A DNA stretch of 64,000 bases from the NCBI RefSeq assembly GCF_036203305.1, contig NZ_CP108131.1:1736001-1800000 (forward strand), given 5' to 3'. Below, piece by piece: positions 57,681-64,000 of the stretch; position 1 is the first letter of the stretch; each line of letters opens with the position of its first letter. The notes under the pieces are model-generated. The model was not told where the DNA came from, ran no database searches, and was given only the letters and a program-made list of their open reading frames with translations. This stretch comes from Streptomyces sp. NBC_00190 (GTDB lineage Bacteria > Actinomycetota > Actinomycetes > Streptomycetales > Streptomycetaceae). Both the position numbers and the translations under genes were made by a program.

Positions 57681-58598
57681 CTACCAGCCGCGGTTTGCGT
57701 AGCGCTCGGCCTCGGGGAGGGTGTCGCAGTTGATGCCGACCATGGCCTCGCCCAGGTTGCGGGAGGCGTCCGCGATGATCTTCGGGTCATCGTAGAAGGT
57801 GGTGGCCTTCACGATGGCGGCGGCGCGCTTGGCCGGGTCGCCGGACTTGAAGATGCCGGAGCCGACGAAGACACCCTCGGCGCCGAGCTGGCGCATCAGG
57901 GCGGCGTCGGCCGGGGTGGCGACGCCACCGGCGGAGAACAGGACGACGGGGAGCTTGCCGAGCTCGGCAACCTCCTTGACGAGCTCGTACGGGGCGCGCA
58001 GCTCCTTGGCGGCGGCGTACAGCTCGTTGTTGTCGAAGCCGCGCAGCTTGGCGATCTCGTTCTTGATCTGGCGCAGGTGGCGGACGGCCTCGACGACGTT
58101 GCCGGTGCCGGCCTCGCCCTTGGAGCGGATCATGGCCGCACCCTCGGCGATGCGGCGCAGGGCCTCGCCCAGGTTGGTGGCGCCACAGACGAAGGGGGTG
58201 GTGAACGCCCACTTGTCGGAGTGGTTGACCTCGTCGGCCGGGGTCAGGACCTCGGACTCGTCGATGTAGTCGACGCCGAGGGACTGCAGGACCTGGGCCT
58301 CGACGAAGTGCCCGATGCGGGACTTGGCCATGACGGGGATCGAGACGGCCTCGATGATCTCTTCGATCATGTTCGGGTCGGACATGCGGGCGACCCCGCC
58401 GTCCTTGCGGATGTCGGCCGGGACCCGCTCCAGGGCCATGACGGCCACGGCGCCGGCGTCCTCAGCGATCTTCGCCTGCTCGGCGTTGACCACGTCCATG
58501 ATCACGCCGCCCTTGAGCTGCTCGGCCATGCCGCGCTTGACGCGCGAGGTGCCGATGGCCGACTCGGCGGACTGGGGGGAGGTGGGAAGCGTGCTCAC
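57681..58598 (-). CDS. pdxS: Pyridoxal 5'-phosphate synthase subunit PdxS
   Basis: Makes PLP from ribose 5-phosphate, glyceraldehyde 3-phosphate and ammonia; 305 aa, a beta/alpha barrel of the most conserved kind. [16 protein letters not shown] [41 protein letters not shown], and [15 protein letters not shown] are present. First of pdxS-pdxT. Confidence 0.98.
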   Translation of the reverse strand: MSTLPTSPQSAESAIGTSRVKRGMAEQLKGGVIMDVVNAEQAKIAEDAGAVAVMALERVPADIRKDGGVARMSDPNMIEEIIEAVSIPVMAKSRIGHFVEAQVLQSLGVDYIDESEVLTPADEVNHSDKWAFTTPFVCGATNLGEALRRIAEGAAMIRSKGEAGTGNVVEAVRHLRQIKNEIAKLRGFDNNELYAAAKELRAPYELVKEVAELGKLPVVLFSAGGVATPADAALMRQLGAEGVFVGSGIFKSGDPAKRAAAIVKATTFYDDPKIIADASRNLGEAMVGINCDTLPEAERYANRGW

Positions 58599-58744
58599 GG
58601 ATTGACCTCACTCGAAAGGAACTCGAACGGAAGACGGGGCCTACTGGACTACTCGGCCGAGGAAACCCCACCGACCAGTCCACAACAAGGGCCAATGTGG
58701 AGCCTGTGGCCTCTTCACTTGTCCCCTGCGGCCCTACCGGCTGT

Positions 58745-59284
58745 CTATACAGGCCGCTCCGCCAGATCCGCCGGAGGCTCGTCGTCCATTTCGAAGGCGA
58801 GCGGGAAGGGGGCGTGCCCGGCCAGCCGGAACCAGCGGACCTTGCGGTGCCTGCGCAGGGCGCGGGCGGCCCGGACGGCGTCGTTGTGGAACCTCCGCGC
58901 CATGGGCACCCGGCGAACGGCCGCGGCCAGGTCCTCGGTGGCCTCCGCCCCGCCCGGAGCGGCCTTCAGCACCTCGACCTGGTCGGCGTCGAAGACGGCC
59001 CGCAGCGCCTGGCTGAGCTCGCTCTCGGCGACCTCGCGGTGCTCCTCCTCGGCCTGCCGGGCGCCGTGCGCGGCCTCGTAGAGGACCAGGGAGGACGCGG
59101 GGTCGAGCACCCCGGAGGTGGCCACCTCCAGCACCACGGAGGCCCGCCGCACGAGCTGCGCGTCGAGCGCGGCCCGCGCGGCGTCCATCCGCGAGTGCAG
59201 CCGGTCCAGCCGGCCGGCGGTCCAGCTGAGGTAGACCCCGATGACACCGAGAGCCAGGGCAATCCAGACAAGGGTTTCGATCAC
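58745..59284 (-). CDS. LemA-like membrane-anchored protein, 179 aa
   Basis: N-terminal membrane helix (about 3-20) followed by a long helical domain with RLDRLHSRMDAARAALDAQL and, near the C-terminus, FHNDAVRAARALRRHR and FPLAFEMDDEPP. The latter resembles the end of LemA proteins (…YN…RRFPxNLIA…F…F). Function unknown. It lies between pdxS and the PIM operon. Confidence 0.75.
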   Translation of the reverse strand: MIETLVWIALALGVIGVYLSWTAGRLDRLHSRMDAARAALDAQLVRRASVVLEVATSGVLDPASSLVLYEAAHGARQAEEEHREVAESELSQALRAVFDADQVEVLKAAPGGAEATEDLAAAVRRVPMARRFHNDAVRAARALRRHRKVRWFRLAGHAPFPLAFEMDDEPPADLAERPV

Positions 59285-59306
59285 GGGCCGCGACTCTACC
59301 GGCCTG

Positions 59307-60476
59307 TCAGGAGGACAAGTCCCGCGAGAACCCCAGGCGGGTACGGAGCGGGACGCGTTCGTCCGTGGCGACCGCCGCCGCGCCGTCCGTGACCGTCTCG
59401 TAGACCGCCAGGATGTCCGCGCCGACCGTGGACCAGTCGAAGCGCCGCACGTGCGCCGAGCCGCGCGCGCTGAGCTCCTCCCGGCGGGCCGGGTCCCGCA
59501 GCAGGGCGATCGCCCCGGCGGCGAGCGCGTCCGGGTTCTCGTTCGTGAAGAGGTCGCCGGCGCCGCCCTGGTCCAGGACCTGCGCGAAGGCGTCCAGGTC
59601 CGACGCCAGGACCGCCGCGCCCGCCGACAGGGCCTCGACGAGGATGATGCCGAAGCTCTCCCCGCCCGTGTTCGGGGCGACGTACACGTCGACGCTGCGC
59701 AGCAGCCGCGCCTTGTCCTCGTCCGAGACCATGCCGAGGAACTCCACCCGGGAGCGCAGCTCCGCGGGCAGCGTGGCCACCGCCTCCTCCTCGTCGCCGC
59801 GGCCCGCGACGAGCAGCCTTACGTCCGGGCAGGCCTCCACGATCCGCGGGAAGGCCGCCATCAGCACCGGCAGGCCCTTGCGCGGCTCGTCGATGCGGCC
59901 GATGAACCCGAGGGTCTGGCCGCTCCACGACGGATTCGGCTCGGCCTTGGCGAAGAAGTCCACGTCGACGCCGTTCGGGATCACCACCGCGTCCCCGCCC
60001 AGGTGCTCCACCAGCGTGCGCCGCGCGTACTCGCTCACCGCGATCCGCGCGCTGATCTTCTCCAGAGCCGGCTGGAGGATCGGGTACGCCGCGATCATCG
60101 CCCGCGACCGCGGGTTCGAGGTGTGGAAGGTCGCCACGATCGGCCCCTGCGCCGCCCAGCAGGACAGCAGCCCCAGCGAGGGCGAGGCCGGCTCGTGGAT
60201 GTGGATCACGTCGAAGGTGCCTTCGTGCAGCCAGCGCCGGACCCGGGCCGCCGACAGGAAGCCGAAGTTCAGCCGGGCCACCGAGCCGTTGTACGGCACC
60301 GGAACCGCCCGCCCCGCGGAGACCACGTACGGCGGGAGCGGGGTCTCGTCGTCCGCCGGGGCCAGGACCGACACCTCGTGGCCGAGGCGGATCAGGTGCT
60401 CCGCCAGGTCCCGGATGTGGAACTGGACGCCTCCGGGCACGTCCCACGAGTACGGGCACACGATGCCGATCTTCAC
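59307..60476 (-). CDS. pimA: Phosphatidylinositol mannosyltransferase PimA-like
   Basis: GT-B fold glycosyltransferase (GT4) of 389 aa. It transfers mannose from GDP-mannose to phosphatidylinositol at the inner face of the membrane. PYSWDVPGGVQFHI (8-21), HEPASPSLG, and the ESFGIILVE donor-binding motif match the family. GTG 60476 overlaps the acyltransferase stop by one base. It ends the pgsA-acyltransferase-pimA operon. Confidence 0.92.
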   Translation of the reverse strand: MKIGIVCPYSWDVPGGVQFHIRDLAEHLIRLGHEVSVLAPADDETPLPPYVVSAGRAVPVPYNGSVARLNFGFLSAARVRRWLHEGTFDVIHIHEPASPSLGLLSCWAAQGPIVATFHTSNPRSRAMIAAYPILQPALEKISARIAVSEYARRTLVEHLGGDAVVIPNGVDVDFFAKAEPNPSWSGQTLGFIGRIDEPRKGLPVLMAAFPRIVEACPDVRLLVAGRGDEEEAVATLPAELRSRVEFLGMVSDEDKARLLRSVDVYVAPNTGGESFGIILVEALSAGAAVLASDLDAFAQVLDQGGAGDLFTNENPDALAAGAIALLRDPARREELSARGSAHVRRFDWSTVGADILAVYETVTDGAAAVATDERVPLRTRLGFSRDLSS

Positions 60477-61378
60477 TACGGGCGCTCCTCCAGGTCGTCC
60501 AGCCACAAACGCTGCAGCATGTGCCAGTCCTCCGGGTGCTCGGCGATGCCCCACGCGAAGGTGTCCGCCACGGCCTGCGTCATGGCGGTGGTCTTCTCGG
60601 TGCGCGTCCCGGTCTTCGGCACCTCCACCTCGGGGTGGATGCGGCCGTACATCTTCGGCGTGTCGCCGTAGTGCAGGGTGGCCGGCAGCAGCACGGCACC
60701 CGTCTGCTGGGCCAGCAGCGCCGGCCCGGCCGGCATCCGCGTCGTGGAGCCGAAGAAGTCCACCTCGACCCCGGAGGCCGACAGGTCCCGGTCCGCCACC
60801 AGGCAGACCAGGCCGCCCGAGCGGAGCCGGCGGGCGAGGGTCCCGAAGGCGGCTCCGCCGCTGTGCGGCAGGACCTCCATGCCCAGGCTCTCGCGGTAGG
60901 CCACGAAGCGGTCGTAGAGCGACTCGGGCTTGAGCCGCTCGGCGACCGTGGTGAACGGGACTCCGATGTGGCCTATGGCCCAGGCCCCGGCGAGGTCCCA
61001 GTTGGCGAGGTGGGGCAGGGCGACGATGACCCCGCGCCCGGAGGCGAGGGCCTCGCGCAGGAGGTGCTCGTCCGTGAATTCGACGTCCGTGCTGAACCGC
61101 TTCGGGTCCATGGTGGGCAGCCGGAAGGACTCCATCCAGTACCGCATGTACGAGCGCATGCCGGCCTTGGACAGCTCCCGCAGCCGCTCCGGCCCCGCCT
61201 CGGGCACCACGCGCGCCAGATTGGACTCCAGCCGCAGCACGCTCTTGCCGCGCCGCTTCCACGCGAAGTCCGCTATCCGGCGGCCGAGGGCCACCGCGGC
61301 CGGCTCGGGCAGCTTCTTGACCCCGGCCCAGCCGAGCCCGTACAGCCCGTCGACCAGCTTGTCCTGCGCCGCGCCCAT
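60476..61378 (-). CDS. PIM acyltransferase (HtrB/LpxL-like)
   Basis: 300 aa lysophospholipid-type acyltransferase. It acylates the mannose of phosphatidylinositol mannoside. The H-x4-D motif HLANWD is near residue 133-138, and AERLKPESLYDRFVAYRESLG follows. ATG at 61378 overlaps the pgsA stop by one base (TGATG). Named by place: M. tuberculosis Rv2611c lies between pgsA1 and pimA. Confidence 0.9.
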   Translation of the reverse strand: MGAAQDKLVDGLYGLGWAGVKKLPEPAAVALGRRIADFAWKRRGKSVLRLESNLARVVPEAGPERLRELSKAGMRSYMRYWMESFRLPTMDPKRFSTDVEFTDEHLLREALASGRGVIVALPHLANWDLAGAWAIGHIGVPFTTVAERLKPESLYDRFVAYRESLGMEVLPHSGGAAFGTLARRLRSGGLVCLVADRDLSASGVEVDFFGSTTRMPAGPALLAQQTGAVLLPATLHYGDTPKMYGRIHPEVEVPKTGTRTEKTTAMTQAVADTFAWGIAEHPEDWHMLQRLWLDDLEERP

Positions 61379-62043
61379 CAGGCCGCACCGCCCTCGGCCG
61401 AGGCGGCCGCCGCGTCGGCCTCGGCCGACTCGCGACGTACGGTGACCACCCGCTGGATCAGCGTGACGAGGGAACCCACCGCCACGACCCACAGCGCGAC
61501 CGGGAGCAGCACCCCGATCCAGGACGGCACACCGAAGGTCTGCAGCCCGGACAGGCCGGCCGCGACCAGTGTGATCACCAGCCGCTCGGCCCGCTCGATG
61601 AGCCCGTTGACGGCCACCGGCAGCCCGATCGACTCGCCGCGCGCCTTGGTGTACGAGACCACCTGGCCGCTGGCCAGGCAGAAGATGGCCACCGCGCACA
61701 GCGCGTTGTCGTTGCCGGAGCCCGCGTACCAGAGTGCGAGTCCGCCGAAGATCGCCGCGTCCGCCACCCGGTCCAGGGTGGAGTCGAGGAAGGCGCCCCA
61801 CCGGCTGGAGACGCCGGCCTGGCGGGCCATGTTCCCGTCCACCAGGTCGGAGAAGACGAAGAGGGTGATGGTGATCGTGCCCCAGAAGAATTCCCCCCGG
61901 GGGAAGAAGACCAGCGCTCCCGCCACCACTCCGGCCGTGCCGATCAGGGTGACCGCGTCCGGGCTCACCCCCCGCCGGAGCAGAAATGCGGCGAATGGCG
62001 TGAGAACACGCGTGAAGAATGCACGCGCGTACTTGTTCAGCAT
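61378..62043 (-). CDS. pgsA: CDP-alcohol phosphatidyltransferase, likely phosphatidylinositol-phosphate synthase
   Basis: 221 aa with about five or six membrane helices. The family motif D-x2-DG-x2-AR-x8-G-x3-D-x3-D is complete in DLVDGNMARQ, RWGAFLDSTLD. It attaches inositol phosphate to CDP-diacylglycerol. ATG 62043 has GGGAAGG upstream; a longer frame to 62151 is unrelated low-complexity. First of the PIM operon. Confidence 0.92.
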   Translation of the reverse strand: MLNKYARAFFTRVLTPFAAFLLRRGVSPDAVTLIGTAGVVAGALVFFPRGEFFWGTITITLFVFSDLVDGNMARQAGVSSRWGAFLDSTLDRVADAAIFGGLALWYAGSGNDNALCAVAIFCLASGQVVSYTKARGESIGLPVAVNGLIERAERLVITLVAAGLSGLQTFGVPSWIGVLLPVALWVVAVGSLVTLIQRVVTVRRESAEADAAAASAEGGAA

Positions 62044-62281
62044 GGCCTTCCCGGAGGGTCGCTGGGCCGCACGGCCACCACGGCCACCGGCTGGCCCATC
62101 GTAGCCAGCACGCCGCCCCCCGGACGCCGCGCACCCACCGGTTCGGGTCACCTAAGACGTACGTCACGTCACGGACCTCCGCCTGTACCCCCCGGGTACG
62201 ACGTATGGACGCGGTGTGACAGCAGTGCAAAGCTCGAAGAGCCCCGTTTCTTCCTCCGTACCACCGGGAGGCACGAGCATC

Positions 62282-64000
62282 ATGGGAGCCACATCACACC
62301 AAGCCGGAGCCGCCGGCAGGGCACTGACGGCCGACCGCCCCTCTTCCGTACGGAACGTCGTGCTGGTCGGCCACAGCGGATCCGGCAAGACCACGCTGGT
62401 CGAAGCCCTCGCCCTGACCGCAGGAGCGGTCAACCGGGCCGGCCGGGTCGAGGACGGCGCCACCGTCTCCGACTACGACGAGATCGAGCACCGCCGACAA
62501 CGCTCCGTCCAGCTGTCCCTCGTCCCCGTCGAATGGGGCGGAATCAAGATCAACATCCTGGACACCCCCGGATACGCCGACTTCGTCGGAGAACTCAGGG
62601 CCGGTCTGCGCGCCGCGGACGCGGCCCTTTTCGTCGTCTCGGCCTCGGACGGGATCGACGGAGCCACCCGCATGGTCTGGGACGAGTGCGAGGCCGTCGG
62701 CATGCCCCGCGCCATCGTCGTCACGCACCTGGAGGCCGCCCGCGCCGACTACGCCCAGATGACCGACGTCTGCGGACAGATCTTCGGGGCCGACGACCCC
62801 GACGCCGTCATCCCGCTCTACCTCCCCCTGCACGGCCCCGCGGGCCCCGACGGGCACTCCCCGGTCACCGGCCTCCTCGGTCTGCTCTCCCAGCGCGTCT
62901 ACGACTACGCCTCCGGCGAGCGCGCGGAACGCGATCCGGATCCCGCCGAGGTCGACCTCATCTCCGGCGCCCGGTCCCGCCTCATCGAGGGGATCATCGC
63001 CGAGAGCGAGGACGAGGGCCTCATGGACCGCTACCTCGGCGGCGAGGACATCGACATCAAGACCCTGGTCGACGACCTGGAGCGGGCGGTCGCCCGCGGC
63101 ACCTTCCACCCCGTCCTGATGGCCGCCCCGGCCACCGACGGTGCCAGGCAGGGCCTCGGCACCGTCGAACTGCTCGAACTGATCACCGGCGGCTTCCCCA
63201 CTCCCCTGGAGCGCGGCCCCGTCACCGTCACCACCCCCGACGGCTCCGGCCGCCCCGCCGTCTCCTGCGATCCCGACGGCCCCCTGCTCGCCGAGGTCGT
63301 CAAGACCTCCTCCGACCCCTACGTCGGCCGCGTCTCGCTCATCCGCGTCTTCTCCGGCACCCTGCGCCCCGAGCAGACCGTCCACGTCAGCGGGCACGGC
63401 CTCACCGACCGGGGCCACGAGGACCACGACGTCGACGAACGGATCGGCACGCTGACCTCGCCCTTCGGCAAACAGCAGCGCATCCTGGACCGGGGCATCG
63501 CCGGTGACCTCGCCTGCGTGGCCAAACTCACCCGCGCCGAGACCGGCGACACCCTCTCCGCCAAGGACGATCCGCTCCTCATGGAGCCCTGGGCCATGCC
63601 GGACCCCCTCCTGCCCCTCGCCATCGAGGCCCACAGCAAGGCCGACGAGGACAAGCTCTCGCACGGCCTGGCCCGCCTCGTCGCCGAGGACCCCACCATG
63701 CGGTTGGAGCAGAACCCGCACACCCACCAGGTCGTCCTGTGGTGCCTCGGCGAGGCCCACCAGGACGTCGCGCTGGAGCGGCTGCGCAACCGCTACGGCG
63801 TCCAGGTCGACGCCGTGCCCCACAAGGTGAGCCTGCGCGAGACCTTCGGCGCCAAGGCGGCGGGGCGCGGCCGGCACGTCAAACAGTCGGGCGGCCACGG
63901 CCAGTTCGCGATCTGCGAGATCGAGGTCGAGCCGCTCCCGCCCGGCAGCGGCATCGAGTTCGTCGACAAGGTCGTCGGCGGCGCCGTACCCCGCCAGTTC
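62282..64000 (+). CDS. Elongation factor G-like GTPase (partial at window end)
   Basis: 573 codons remain open to the window end; the true protein is longer (about 730 aa in relatives). G1 is GHSGSGKT (30-37), G3 DTPGYADF (94-101). The G4 NKxD motif is replaced by THLE (148-151), and the switch I stretch normally EHERGITI reads EHRRQRSV. Domains II to IV follow. This is the streptomycete EF-G paralogue, not the main fusA product, and its role is not established. ATG at 62282 with GGGAGG ten bases upstream. Confidence 0.9.
   Translation, partial: MGATSHQAGAAGRALTADRPSSVRNVVLVGHSGSGKTTLVEALALTAGAVNRAGRVEDGATVSDYDEIEHRRQRSVQLSLVPVEWGGIKINILDTPGYADFVGELRAGLRAADAALFVVSASDGIDGATRMVWDECEAVGMPRAIVVTHLEAARADYAQMTDVCGQIFGADDPDAVIPLYLPLHGPAGPDGHSPVTGLLGLLSQRVYDYASGERAERDPDPAEVDLISGARSRLIEGIIAESEDEGLMDRYLGGEDIDIKTLVDDLERAVARGTFHPVLMAAPATDGARQGLGTVELLELITGGFPTPLERGPVTVTTPDGSGRPAVSCDPDGPLLAEVVKTSSDPYVGRVSLIRVFSGTLRPEQTVHVSGHGLTDRGHEDHDVDERIGTLTSPFGKQQRILDRGIAGDLACVAKLTRAETGDTLSAKDDPLLMEPWAMPDPLLPLAIEAHSKADEDKLSHGLARLVAEDPTMRLEQNPHTHQVVLWCLGEAHQDVALERLRNRYGVQVDAVPHKVSLRETFGAKAAGRGRHVKQSGGHGQFAICEIEVEPLPPGSGIEFVDKVVGGAVPRQF

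Overview
The window is a stretch of high-GC actinobacterial chromosome whose gene content and order match Streptomyces. It carries bldD, a streptomycete integration host factor (sIHF), the actinobacterial helicase-less form of PriA, zinc-independent ribosomal protein S4, and PIM lipid synthesis genes. Most start codons are GTG or ATG with short Shine-Dalgarno sites, and many neighbouring genes overlap by 4 bases. I see no tRNA, rRNA, CRISPR array, transposase or prophage. Most of the genes are core housekeeping genes on the minus strand.

Layout (minus strand unless stated). 1-9.7 kb: translation initiation and cofactor genes (rsmB, fmt, a plus-strand HTH gene, priA, metK, coaBC, rpoZ, gmk). 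9.8-20.5 kb: sIHF, then the whole UMP pathway as one tightly overlapped operon read pyrR-pyrB-pyrC-(unknown membrane protein)-carA-carB-pyrD-pyrF. 20.6-21.4 kb: the developmental master repressor bldD on the plus strand, with a recognisable promoter and BldD-type inverted repeat, ended by a hairpin cluster facing nusB. 21.4-27.8 kb: aroC-aroK-aroB-aroQ (shikimate), a P-loop kinase-like gene, an M24 peptidase homologue, efp, nusB. 27.9-35.8 kb: rpsD, two small envelope-associated proteins, alaS, ruvX, mltG, aroE and a tiny membrane protein. 35.8-38.9 kb: a plus-strand DUF2470 gene behind an iron box, then rarA and a VKOR-type membrane protein. 38.9-42.5 kb: a plus-strand cassette of ABC transporter plus two-component system that looks accessory. 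42.5-46.9 kb: hisS and an MBL hydrolase (minus), cyclophilin and a DUF349 protein (plus). 47-59.3 kb: relA, apt, secF, secD, yajC, ruvB, ruvA, ruvC, yebC, pdxT, pdxS and a LemA-like protein. 59.3-62.0 kb: the PIM lipid operon pgsA-acyltransferase-pimA. 62.3 kb to the end: an EF-G-like GTPase (plus), cut by the window edge.

The genes group into nucleotide synthesis and stringent control (pyr operon, gmk, rpoZ, apt, relA), translation (fmt, efp, alaS, hisS, rpsD, rsmB), DNA repair (priA, rarA, ruvABC, ruvX), secretion (secDF-yajC), and cofactor or aromatic synthesis (metK, coaBC, pdxST, aro genes).

I do not find a novel multi-gene system. The items most worth a second look are non-coding or marginal. 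They are an iron box in the 55-base gap between rpsD and a DUF2470 gene; two copies of a streptomycete short palindromic element, one inside the aroB reading frame; a relic of an AfsR/LuxR-type ATPase regulator; a folded leader in front of the DUF349 gene; a 9-base tandem repeat before rsmB; and an M24 peptidase homologue that has lost its two aspartate metal ligands.
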